From positions 325,311 to 389,310 of the forward strand of contig WELA01003469.1 in assembly GCA_009602735.1 (NCBI GenBank): a stretch of DNA of 64,000 bases. The letters are read 5' to 3'. How positions within the stretch are numbered: the first letter of the stretch is position 1; the number at the start of each line of letters is the position of its first letter. Under the pieces are notes generated by a model. That model made no database searches, was not told the origin of the DNA, and saw nothing but the letters and a program-made list of their open reading frames with translations. A program made the translations under genes and the position numbers. Below, in pieces: positions 21,834 through 36,212 of the stretch. This DNA is from Mesotaenium endlicherianum. Its lineage: Eukaryota; Streptophyta; Zygnematophyceae; Zygnematales; Mesotaeniaceae.

Positions 21834-23678
21834 TTAACAGGTTGTCGTTTCCACAACACTAACACTGGGTACATGGTCTTCTCGAACTGAAAGTACTGAT
21901 CTCCCTCCCACCGCCTCTTGCTCCAACATTGATGCCTCACTGTGAGGATCACTAGTAACAGTGTGCTGTCCCTCCGCCCTCAGCCTACTGCCCTTATGAG
22001 GGAGATGTTCTTGGGGCTCTACAATTAGGGAAGCGAGACCGGGAGCCAGACCTCCTCCTTCTGTTTTGGGGTTCCTGAAGCCTGGGAGCTCCGAGTAGGG
22101 AGAACCAAGGGGAGAACGCAGTAATTGGGCTGTTTTCTCCTGCACAGTCTGAAAATGAAGGGAGGCAGCCTTCTCTTGGGCATCCCTCAAACTGACAGGT
22201 ACATATACCGGCATCGCAGAAGGATGTTGCATGACATGAGCCAAGGGCACATGTCCTCTCTGCGAGGGAGATGCTGGCAGGCCTCTTGCTATTTCCCTAG
22301 CAGCCCTCCTGTCTGCCCTGTCTGACTGGGTCTCTGCGCCTGCAGATGGGCTCTGTCCTCTGGCAGTTCCCAGCCAAGTGATATCTTCCTCTTCAGCGAG
22401 CTGGTGCAGAGCTATGTCTGCCCTGGCCAACCCAGTCTTCTCCATTACAGGGGATGTGGCAGGTGTCTGGGTCACAGCGGGGCTAGTGTCCTCTTCCTCG
22501 CCTTCCTTCTCTTCTTCTTCTGACTCCTCCTCTACTTCCCCTGGCTCCTCAGAGACTGCTGGGGTAACCCCTGTCAGCTGTTTCAGCTCTTCCCGAGAAA
22601 AAGAATACCCCACTGACCTTCCTCTTTTGGATGCTGGTGGGGGCTGTTAAATCCAGACCGCATACAGGTCTTTCTCTCCCTGCTTGCTTGCCCATTTGGC
22701 ATAAGCGTGCTTCCCTTTAGAGAATGACTCTCGGGCCCTGCTCTTGTCCTCTTGCATTCTTTGACTCATGCAGTCTCTTACTCCATCCAATCTTGGGATG
22801 TGAGGCGGCAACACTATTTTCCCCTGTGGGTTTGTTAGAAAATCTTCCTCCCCTGCCCTGTCATTTTGCTAGTCCCTCTTGTTAATGGTCATCCACCACC
22901 AATCGGTGGGCTTTTGGAAGAAGGCAGGGTCTGTCCTTTTCAGCGTATAAGGGTACCAATACCCTGCAAAGTCCAGCTGACTGGTTTCCCTGGCTAAGAA
23001 TTCCCAGCTCCTTCTCTCCACCTCATTATACATGGCCTTGAACCTGTTATGGAATGTAGAGTCCTTAAAGCTGTCCGCGTCCATGGGGATTATCCTGATG
23101 ACCCTATCTTTCCCCCGGATACCCGGAATTGATACATCTTCTTCCTCATTCACTTGGGCCATTGCCTTGGCCTCCCTGACTGTATATCCTACCATCCTGG
23201 CACAATCGTGGTAGAGGAGGAGTCCTGTGCAGACCTCTACATACTTGTCAAAGTTTTCAGATGTCTCCCCTTCCCTTTGCAGGATGTCCTGCTGTGCCTC
23301 ATTGCGACTTCTCTGGGCATACTTGAAGGCCTTCTCCAGTAGATCAAAGCCCTTGCCCAGCATTGTGTAGCGATAGCTGCTGATTCTCCTCTGTTCTTCT
23401 TCTTCAGCCTGCTGCTTCCGCCTTTCCTCAGCTTGCCTCTCCTCCTCTGCCTTCTTGGCCTCCTCTGCAGATTGTCTATCCAGTTCTTCCTGCCTCAGCC
23501 TGGCCTGCTCCTCCTCCTCCTTCTTCTTCTGTGCCTCCCACTGTTGTTGGAGTCGTTGTGATTTCCGAATGGAGATGGAGGATGATTCGATGTCGCCACA
23601 AAATTGCAAGTATTCTGCGTGTGCCTCTTCCGCTCTTCTCTTCCTCTTAAATTTCGACTTCTGAGTCATCCAACTCAA
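21834..23678 (-). pseudogene. element C third-ORF homologue
   Basis: Two adjoining open segments (22869-23678 and 21834-22613) match the element B third ORF along its length. They share a charged coiled-coil N-terminus rich in QAEEEEQRR, then YRYTMLG, YHDCARMVGYT, IPGIRG, DSFKDSTF, YNEVERRSWEFLARE and QKPTDWWWMTI. An acidic run and ARGLPASPSQRGHVPLAHVMQHP...MPVYV follow. Identity to B is only about 40-50 % in the globular part, although the two gag proteins are close to 90 % identical. The function is unknown. Here the ORF is a fossil with at least one break. Confidence 0.8.
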
Positions 23679-24059
23679 TCATAAAGACAATGAAGTCAGT
23701 GAAGTCATAGTACTTTGCCGCTACTGAGTACCCTTGGTGGAGAAGAACGTGGTAGGAAGAGTTCCAAGTGTGTAATACTTTGTGTGAGTGAGTAGAAGAG
23801 GAAAATTGAGTCAGAGAGAAAAAGTAAGTGTGAGCGCAGGTTGAGTGTGTAGAATGATTACTTAAAAATTTGCCTGGCTGATCCCGAGATCGAACACATT
23901 CCCTCCAACTTAATTATAAGGTGGGCTGCTTGTCACAACCGTCACATTTAACTGTCACATTCCGCTCCAACTTACTTGGAGACAGGACCTCCTGTCACTT
24001 GTCCAGGGCGACTGCAATGACAGTTAGGGAGGTGTGCCAGCCGTTCGAAGGTGGAACCG

Positions 24060-25354
24060 CTTCAACGCCCCTTTGGCATTGGTCAGCTGGTCTTTAAATT
24101 CCCAAGTAAATTCCAAAATCTTTACTGTAATTCTGTTAAGAGCTTTGTAATCAACACAAACCCGCATACTTCCATCCTTTTTCTTAACAAATAGAATGGT
24201 TTGCTGTAAGGTGATTTACTGGGGGAAATATAACCATTTTCCTCCAGCTCTGCAAACTGTGTTCAATTTTTTGCTCTCCACATAAGACCAGCCATAGGTG
24301 CGTTGCCAAGATGGCTGACTCCCAGGTAATAAATCAATCTTATGATCTACTTCTCCTTTAAGGGGCAGTTCTGGAGGCATATTAAATACATCAGCATAAC
24401 GAGCAACAATTTTGCAACAGTAGGGTGCTCCAAAAGGCTCACCTTTTTCTCAACCACTTCTTCAGGTTGAGGAGGTACCTCTCTTAGCAGCACATAACAT
24501 TCTGTCGTCCTTCTGGTTCTAGCTTTCGATGAACTCCATTGCGTTCAGCAATTTGCATCCTCCTGGAAGTCTTTTCTTTTCCTTCATTTTCCATCCATAC
24601 AGGACAAGAGGAAGAGCACTGGTGGGTGCCAAGTTAGTCTGCCCATCACCGGCTCCTCTCACTTTAACTGTACCTTTGCTCCAACACACTTGATGTTTAT
24701 TAAGCCAGATGTTTATTAAGCCAGATCCTGCCTAGCACGAGATCATAAAAGCCAGTGTTGAGTACCTCAAATGTAAGCGTTTCAGTTAGAACTGCAATGG
24801 TAGAACCTAATTAGACCTCAATAGGCTTAGTTATAACTCCTCTCGGGATACTTGAGGCATCTCCAAGGAATATTTTTCTGTTCGCTTGGATGACTGTAGG
24901 CAGCCTTAGCCGCTCAACTAAGTCCTTCTGGATAAAAGTATGTGATGTCCGTCCGTTAACAAATGCCCTCAACTTCCTAGTTGCAATCATGCAATGCAGT
25001 AGGATAGGGGGATTGTCTTTTCCTGACTTTTGTATTGCTCACCTGACTTAGCAAAGAAATGTTGGACATCAGGTGGAACAAGACGGCCAGAGTGTGCACT
25101 CTCTGGAGGTCAATATTGCTGATGGTCTCCTTTATCTGTTTGTCAGGCATGCATAATGAATCCAGTTCAACAGGACCCATAATACCTGCTACGAGGGCAG
25201 CTAGTGACTCACTATCTCTAGCATCCTCACAGTCAGTAGACTGAATTACTGACTGTTGCCGTCTTTTAAAAGCTGGTCCTTTTTCTTGACCTTTGGAAGG
25301 TTCTTTTCTGGACACTGCCATCTGTTGTGGCCCGATTGCTGTCAATGGAAGCAA
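24060..25354 (-). pseudogene. element C pol remnant
   Basis: Minus-strand sequence matches the B pol protease region and its upstream flank, and short pieces of the RT start and the very end of pol. It is a shortened fossil with many breaks. No reading frame is proposed. Confidence 0.8.
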
Positions 25355-26724
25355 ATAGATTTCGCGGAGGCCAGTCTCGGCTTAGTCCTACCACCACCTC
25401 TTCCATAGCTACCTCGAAAGTAACCACCTGTCCCTCTAGATTGTACAGCATTATACTCATACTCGTACTCATCACCTTGATCATCCTCAGCCTGGTCTCT
25501 TTCAATTGCATTGTAGGACCCGTGGGGCTTTTTGACAATCTTAGACACCAAAGCATTACTCTGGCGCTTGTGATTGAACTGCTGCTGATCCCAGGCATCA
25601 GTATCCTGGATCAAGTCAGCCAGTTTCTCATATTTATTTTTGAAGAAGTGAGCAGAGACTTCGGATTTCAAGCCACACCTCAAGTATGCTATCTTATATC
25701 GCTCTGGCAAGTCTGGCTGGTTCATCATGTTCTGCTATAACTTTTGAGCAAACTCAACAACTGAAGTGGTCTGCTTCAGTGTCAAAGAGATCATTGCATA
25801 GAAAGCTTTCTTCTGCTGATTGATGACATCAAACTTCTCATGCAATTTCTCGACAAACTTTACTCAAGTAGAGTCACCGAGTTGTTGAGCCTTACGCTCT
25901 CCTTTCGAATACAGCCACCAGTTTGCTGCACTGCCTTTTAATAGAGCACCAGTGTGCTTGACCTTCTCGTAATCTTGCAGTTCTGGGTAGTTCTCCAGCC
26001 ACTGCTCAACATCAGCGAGAAACTTGATCAGGTAATTCTTTTAGTTTCCCTTAGGATCATAGTCCTGGGGAGATTTCGGCTTAGGCTTACTAGGCCCTTT
26101 GCCACCACCACTAGTGGTTTGAGAACCCAGTTGGTCTCTGTCCTGCAGCAGAGACATTATGATTCTTTTGTCCTATTGTTGGGACTGATATATGCTCGCC
26201 ATTTGCGATTGCATTTGCACGAACAATGCTCCTAAATCCACACTCTGAGGTGGGAGTCTAGCAAATGCAGCAGTGGCAGTGGCATCCGCTCGCTGAGTAG
26301 TGTCCTCAACAGTCCCTCTCGCTCTTGCAGCAGCAATTCTTGCCGCATTTAGCCGGTCACGAATTTGACCTAGGGGCACATTGAGTTGTACAGCAGGAGG
26401 TGGGTTCAGATCATCGGCCCTTGCTGCCATAAGTTCTTCGACAGTGCGCTCGTCCGCTGGCTGTCCTTCTCTCCGTTCTGTATCTTCAGCAGCTTTGGCT
26501 AATCGTTTGGCTTCTAGTCTAACTCTTTCCTCCTTAGCCTGCTGTGCTGCGACTGCAGCAATAGCAGCTGCCTTATCTACAGCCTCTCTAGCTGCAGTAT
26601 CTGCCACTGCCTCAAAATAGGTACGCGTTCCCGCTACATGGCTTTCAGCCTGATTTTTGACATTCTCGTTATCCTGGTTCTCCATGTCTCGGGAATTGCA
26701 AGTTTGAGACCTTGTCCTTACCAT
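25266..26724 (-). pseudogene. element C gag remnant
   Basis: The longest open segments are 26173-26724 (start [15 protein letters not shown], Ala/Glu-rich N-terminus) and 25342-25728 (capsid end and RG-rich part). Both are very close to the element B gag. It is a fossil with several breaks. Confidence 0.85.
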
Positions 26725-26758
26725 ACAAAGAAGACTGTAATAACGGCTCCGATACCAC

Positions 26759-27470
26759 TGAAATGAATGGACTTACCAAATAGGCGATTAACAATTAATG
26801 AGGATCTTCATATCAACAAGTAATCTTTATGGTGTTTTCTGTTAATTGATTAAACAGCAAAAGACAACATACTAGCAGTGGACAATACTCGCAAGTCAAA
26901 TGGAAGTAAACTAGCATCAATAGTGCAATCAGTAAACTCATACATAAGCAAGGCTAAAAGACAATGCATATCAATGGCTTCTCGCCTTGGATTCAAAATT
27001 CTCTCCGTAAGCTGTACAAGAGAGTTGGCCTTGTTTCTGAATGCCAAACTTGAGAGCAATACCTAGCATATGTACACGGACTGAGTTTACTATTCAACGG
27101 CCAGTGCGATGGCACCGCCTACCCGGGAATTAACCACGTTGGTAGGACCTCGGTTAACCAAATCCACCGCCATGTCCCATCATCCCGAATCGCCATCCAT
27201 CCTTAGGATGTCATCTGGCCATTCATCTACACACTTAGATGCATGTCTAGGAAGTTTGCAACAACGAGTACGGAAGTCAGCTGGCTGTCAAAGAATGTGC
27301 CAGCAAGCTGACCTAAGTTGACTTCAGCCTGCTCCTCCCGGCTGAGTCATTAAAGTGAATATTTTATAAGGTCCAGCAGACTCAATATAAACTAAAGTTC
27401 AGCAGGTTGAACTTATTTCACTATTATATTTAAATGAATATTATATCTACCAATATACTGATTCATTACA
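26759..27470 (-). repeat. element C 5' LTR (right)
   Basis: This 712-bp repeat pairs with 21105-21822. The primer-binding site lies immediately inside it. Confidence 0.9.
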
Positions 27471-27678
27471 CCATACATGCGAATTGTCTTCTAACCTTGC
27501 TTTCACAGATTGTATGATTGATGCTTGTTTTTTTGCATTTGACTTATGAGTATTGTTTATCGCTAGTGTATTGTCTTTTGCTGTTAAATCAATCAACGTA
27601 AAATACCATAGAGATTGCTTGCTGATATAAAGATTTTTGTTAACTGTTAATCGCCTAATGGTAAGTCGATTCATTTAA
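27471..27678 (+). repeat. element F 5' LTR, second part
   Basis: The remaining LTR sequence after element C ends at GATTCATTTAA. Together with 20604-21104 it gives about 709 bp, the normal LTR length for the family. TTGTATCGAAGC (27680-27691), a decayed Met-tRNA-type primer site, follows. Confidence 0.85.
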
Positions 27679-27845
27679 GTTGTATCGAAGCTCGTTATCA
27701 CAGTCGTCTTGTATGGTAAGGACTATGTCCCAAGCTACCAACTCTTGTGAAATGGAGGGTGAGGACAATGATAACATTGAGAAAGGGCACGACGAAAGCT
27801 GCGTCTTTGGACCCCGTACCTACTTGAAAACGCTGCTACTGCTAT
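27679..27845 (+). pseudogene. element F gag, 5' remnant
   Basis: After the primer site, ATG at 27713 opens a gag-like start related to MVRTRSQ...MENQDNEN of element B. Similarity fades within about 130 bases. The rest of element F is not recognisable to the right. Fossil. Confidence 0.65.
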
Positions 27846-30469
27846 AAAACTTCTTAAGGCATGAGATCCATGTGCTGATGTGAATGTATTTAAAATGAAA
27901 ATATTGCAGATTTTGCCTCTGAAGAGTGAAGGTTTGACTTATTTAATTCATTTTTTATAATTAAAAATAAAAAAAAAGTTTCAAAAAGCTGTCAAAGCAC
28001 TTCTGTGGTGTGCATAGTTTGAAGCTAGCATGACCTCTGTGCACTTCAGAAAGTGCTGCTAAGTTGAGGCAGGTACCAAAACGCTTGTTGCATCAATGTT
28101 TTTTTGCGCATCAAATGTGATGCTATTTTTCTTTGGGACCTATTATGCACCATACTTGTCCTATGACTTTGAAACTTTGCACACCCACTTATGACCTTTA
28201 TGCACACTACAGGCAGAAATCACAATTTCTCAATCACTTTCTGGTAAGAGTTATGATGCACCAAATATTGCAATTTTTTTAAAGATTTCTTTGGGTTGCA
28301 TTTTTTTCGATTCTTTTTCCCCAAAAAAAATCAAGTTACCAAAAAGAAAGATTGTGATATAAGATTTCCAAATATATGCATCACTTAAGATTTGGATTGG
28401 TATTGTGGTGGGAAAAAAATCAAGAGTAAAGGTAGTAGATGCATCAAAAAGTGTGTATTTCGGTGGGCCATCTAGTGTTAATTCACTTGTCACTTCCTGA
28501 CAACCAAGTAACTTTTCAGCATTGGTTCTTTAGCCAAACAAACCGTTGCCCAACTTGACCTAGCAAGGTCAAAGTGGATTGGAGTTACAGGACGTATAAA
28601 TAACTAAGCATGGCAAGCAAAGCCTCAAAGGGGTTCAAGGAAGCTCTTTTTAAGAGTTACAGAAGATCCACTTAGCTGCAGATCAACACTTGAGCATCTC
28701 GCTCTACGAGTGGAGCTTTCTCACGTCTACATTCAACACTTTCGGGTCTTAGTTTTTGCCTAGAAGATACGTACACACTCTCTTAAGCGCGCATTAGTTC
28801 ACCTGCGTTGCGTTGTTGACCTGCTTCAAACGTTGACCTGCACGCGCGGTCGGCAACCTGAAATTCCTTGTCGTGACAGAAAAACAGATTATGAGCAGGC
28901 AACTATATGACCGGCGCGTGAGCAAGTAATGGACTTTTTGGAAGTACAAAAGGCCTTAACGATCGTGCATGAGATTAGGGTCCGACTCACGTCCGACTAG
29001 GTCCGACGCGGATAGACACGACATGCGGCTGTATGGAGTGGGGGGCGTGGGGGGGCGACAAGAAAAGCGTCATACAATCGATGTGAAACAAGCTGGAGAC
29101 AGGTCCGAGGTGGGCACGAGGCAGTGGGTGGGACCAGGGAGGATCGGGTCAGGGCTGGTGAGGACTCTCCGCTGCATAGGGTTCTTAGCTGCGACTTTTC
29201 AAAATTATTGATCATTTTTGAAAGAGCTGCAAATCGTGGGCAAAGGTTCCCGTTCTATTAAGTTGTTTCGTAATTTTGAAGGCAAAAATGAGCTGTAAAA
29301 AGTCGAAAAGCTCAATCTCAAGGCGCAACCAAAAAAGTGTCGTATCGAACGCCCTAATTTTGGAGGGAGCTATCACCCCACGCTGCGCTGGCCCGATATA
29401 GATGCTAGCCGGCGCTGAGTCGAGTGGAAGGAAAAGAGAGCAAGGCCGTGGGCCACAAAAGGGGCAAGTGAACCAAGGCGGGCCAGCTCCGGCCTCCAGA
29501 CTTTCGTCCGATGACGAGGATCCAAATACGAGATTCTCTGACCTTCACAACAATTTGATGCTGACGATGCCGCCGGCTCTAATGCCCTAACATTTCCCTG
29601 AGTCTTGGGTGAATGGGCGTCGGGGACCCCTGTTGTGAGGGATTTGTTAGGGACTACATGGCATAAAAACGCCAGACTCTGACTTGCCACCACACTTCTA
29701 TCCATAAGGCCTGATAACGCCCACTTCTACCAACTTCTGCGGACTTCACCTTTTTACGTGTCGCAAATCTATTGATTAAAGCACAGAAGTTGAAACATGT
29801 ACGTGTACTCGAATTTGCAAGCAACCTGTCAAGCCAAGAGTGACAACAAAAACGTGTGAGAAGAGAGGCAGCCAGCGTAGCTTGACTGTACACTTACCTG
29901 TCGCCAGATCAGCTGCCGGATTAGGTTAAGCACCGCGCTTTGAAGTGCTTGCAAGTCCAGAAATTGGTTGAATTGGACCACTCACGCTTCGAATGGTGGG
30001 CCAATTCCATCCGCGCCGAAACAGTTTGGATAGGCTTCGATGTGTACGATTTGAGGTGGCTCGCTCAAGCATGTGCTCAAAAGTCAGGGAAAACACTTGG
30101 CACAAGTTGATGATTTTTTTTCCTTCCCGACATTATTCGATTAGGATGCCTCGAGCTGCCTCGAGTGGCCTCGAGTCATCTTGAGTGGCCTCCGGTGATG
30201 ATCTTTGGCCCCGACTACTCTGCATTCAAGCGCTCGCATGCGCCTACCTTTTGACATGTTCGCCCCTCGAAAAACAGTTTTATCTTCAATGACCATCTGC
30301 AAGCTAGCCCTACTGTATGTTTTTGCAACGTGTTGAGGTCGAAGGGGGAAGTGAAGACTGCGTCAGGAAACAGCAGAGTCTCTCATGCACATCTATTACT
30401 TAGAAGTTCGCCTTGGAAGGAGTGTAGGGTGAAGTGCTTCATAGCGGGCACGGGGATCAATTAGGTAGC
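27846..30469. other. intergenic tract before the beta-amylase gene
   Basis: About 27850-28500 is AT-rich with A/T runs. About 28960-29640 is more GC-rich, with repeated GTCCGAC words near 28980-29005. No frame resembles a known protein. A short minisatellite lies at about 30146-30195. The last few hundred bases should contain the beta-amylase promoter, but no convincing TATA element stands out. Confidence 0.5.
30146..30195. repeat. 10-bp minisatellite (CCTCGAGTGG-like)
   Basis: Imperfect 10-bp units of the form TGCCTCGAGC/TGGCCTCGAG are repeated about four to five times, about 280 bases upstream of the beta-amylase start. Confidence 0.7.
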
Positions 30470-33573
<3,104 letters not shown>

Positions 33574-35400
33574 TATAGGTCCAAGTTAAAATTGGAGTTC
33601 TGTTATTAGGTGTTTAAGAGGCTCTCCATCTTCACCCTCATCTTGTAAGTATGCTGGTGGAGTTGGGAGCAAACTGGTCAGAGCTGTGGGGGTCTGTGAC
33701 TTGATCACACTCCTATTGGCAGCAATTTTGGTGCAGGCTTAAAAGATAAAAGGTGTCGAGTGATAGTGCTAAGTCACGAAGGCCCTCAGGACGTGCTTAA
33801 GAGTGCTCAAGTCAGGCCTGCATAGCCTCTCATGAGGAAGGTGGTATTATTTCTTGAGTTTCTTTCAATAGTCCTGGTATTTTTACTGAGGTTGAGAGAG
33901 GATCTTTTGCGTCTGGAGGACATACAGATATATACATTGTAGCATATACGATCTGGCCCGGCTCCTGTAGATAATTTTGGCTGAACAGCTACTTGTAGAT
34001 AAAGCACTTGGGCACCATCGTAGTGATATATTCTTTGCCTTTATATTGGCAGAAACTGTAAGCAGTTTGTGTTCACGTATGGCGAAAGTGTAATTGTAAT
34101 TGTTCAGATTTGAAGGTGTAATTGTATTGTTATGATGTTATGACGTTGAAGTGGGCAAGCTGTTATTAACTAATCAAGCAATTGCATGTCACAGTACTCA
34201 CTTGTCGGAGCAATTGGGGAAGAACAATGTCGAGGATGGTGGCGGTGGGCCGTGGCGGCTTACAGACGCCCTAGTAATGATGGATGTCTAGACTCCTACA
34301 CCCGCGACTATGTGTACCTGTATCACATCTATGTCGTCAACATAGAAAACTTTATGGACTGGTGATTCCGTTGAATCTACATGATACAGAAATGATCATC
34401 CATTGTGATTGCAGGTTTTCACCTTGCCAACAATGCAAGCTCACCAAGGACATTCAGAGCAGACACATACAGCAATTAGACGAGGATGACGAACTCAATG
34501 TTGGAGACCTAAGGTGGGAGATATGTTTGAAGCCAAGGACCTTCAAGTTGTTCATATGCATCTTCTTCATATGTTGTAAACTAACTTTTGCACTCATTTC
34601 TCTGTCCTTGAAGCAGCCCGCTTCGTGATGTCCATAAAAGATTATCCAGTTTATTTTCGGTAATTTACAACCTCTTACATCATTTCGTGAGCACTGCATG
34701 TCCCGGCCCATGTGCAACTACGTCTTACAAGAATTCCTCGAGGCGTGAACTTTTATGTGCTTCGCCGTGCTAAAGCTGTAGCCGGAAGACTTAGGAGCAC
34801 TCATGCCGGTGACCAGCCAAGCTCCTTCTTCAAACGAACTTCTTATAGTGGTATTCCATTCATGTGCGCCTTCATCTGATGCAGCACCAACGTAATATAC
34901 TTTTTATTTCCATAAGGGCAACTTTTGTTTTTCCTTGTGCATCCTTCCCCTTGTCTTAGTATTCGTCTGGAATTAGACACCATTGAAAGCTCTGAGAATC
35001 AGATGACAATCAAAATATTTTTTCACACGTGTCACTTAGCTTACTCGACTCCGTTTCGAATATTCAACAGACTGGTTACCCTAGTGGTAGTACATTGAGA
35101 ATTAAGCTCCGCGCAAAAATACGACGATGAGCAACGATGAGCAGTAGACCTCGATAACGAGGGGAGAAACTGGAATCTCCATCTCATGAACTTATAGAAC
35201 GACAATTGCCTACAAGCGAATATTGTTGGACATCATACAGTCGATCTAACCTACGAAGAGCGAACAGAAACGATACCTTAGTTCTTAACAAGGGTATGAA
35301 CGGCTCAAGCCTCCAGCACTGCCGCGACTAGTGGTGCTGGAAGAGTTGATCGTCTACATCCAAACACTTCATCTTATACTCAATCTGGGAAAAACTGAAC
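33574..35400. other. 3' flank of beta-amylase and intergenic DNA
   Basis: No coding region is recognised. About 34080-34125 repeats TGTAATTGTAATTG-type words, which could contribute to a 3' end signal for the beta-amylase transcript. A small frame at 34284-34628 resembles nothing known. Confidence 0.45.
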
Positions 35401-35547
35401 ATGTCGTCACTCACTCAGAGCCAGCTCCTTGGGTCACTGTCATCAGTGGCGAGTGGTGAAGCCCCTTTCCAGCAGAAATGTTCTTCTTCGGAGGTCGCCA
35501 CGTCCCGAACGCTGACAATGAGGAACAAACCAGCGCGCAAATGCATA
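35401..35547 (+). CDS. candidate 5' exon of FN3K (plastid transit peptide)
   Basis: A 49-codon frame begins MSSLTQSQLLGSLSSVASG. It is rich in Ser, Thr, Arg and Lys with almost no acidic residues, as in chloroplast transit peptides. It ends at a possible donor (GTAATG at 35548) in phase 0. A phase-0 acceptor, CCAG before GGCTGGTTTGAC (about 36163), would join it in frame to the first sure FN3K exon. Plant FN3K is known to be plastid-located. The joint is inferred from phase and composition only. Confidence 0.35.
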
Positions 35548-36212
35548 GTAATGTGCAAGTGCGTGCATATACCCCTTGCCCTGCTCATCTGCCATGCGTT
35601 GGCTTCTTCCTTGGCAATGCCGGCTTGAGCATTAGACGTAGTTCGCATTCTGTTCATAATAACACAGTCTGGTTGGAATATTATGCTCCTCCAATTACTG
35701 TCTGCATCAAGAAGCAAAATAGTCAATATGGGTACCTTGGGAGCCGGTCAACCTCAACCACCAGAGTCTTCAGCTGGTTAATATAAAATACAGTGTTTAG
35801 CTGTAGGACATTGGCGGGGGACGGGGTACTGTACTTGAAGTCGCACAAAGCAGGGTGTACGCAAAAGTTGCTGAGTGTCGCCAGAAAGCAACAGACTGGT
35901 ACTACTGATCCATACTGATACTTGCTGGAGCAGCATCTGCAATGGCGGCACGTAATCAAAGTCTGCGAGGAGCGTCCACCTGTCGCGTCCTTGGGAGTCA
36001 CAACACTCTTGCGCTGTCGTGGTAACTGCGTGCTAGAAATCTCGTTGATGTCCTGTTGTCAGCCTGGCCTCCCTGTGCGAACGTCGCCAGCTGGCCAGCT
36101 GAGGGTGCTTACAGCTGGCACATTCCCCCGTGCATTGTCGTCTTGCAGCGGTCCAAGCCAGGGCTGGTTTGACTTCAACACAGCTGGCGAGGGGTCCAAG
36201 AAGAGCGGGACA

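Larger units (their letters stand above)
21105..27470 (-). mobile_element. LTR retrotransposon C, same family as B, broken
   Basis: LTRs lie at 21105-21822 and 26759-27470. The primer site TGGTATCGGAGC is at 26746-26757 (minus) and the purine tract complement at 21823-21830. Flanking pentamers CCATG (21100-21104) and CCATA (27471-27475) differ at one base and look like the target duplication, within LTR F. Parts in minus order: gag (about 25266-26724), a shortened pol with protease and small RT pieces (about 24060-25354), and a third ORF homologue (21834-23678). The LTRs differ by about 6 % by eye, so C is older than B. The copy is broken in many places and much of pol is absent. Confidence 0.9.

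Noticed and set aside
34284-34628. 114-codon plus-strand frame downstream of beta-amylase
   Set aside because: No recognisable family, and a hydrophobic C-terminus of mixed composition; probably chance in intergenic DNA.
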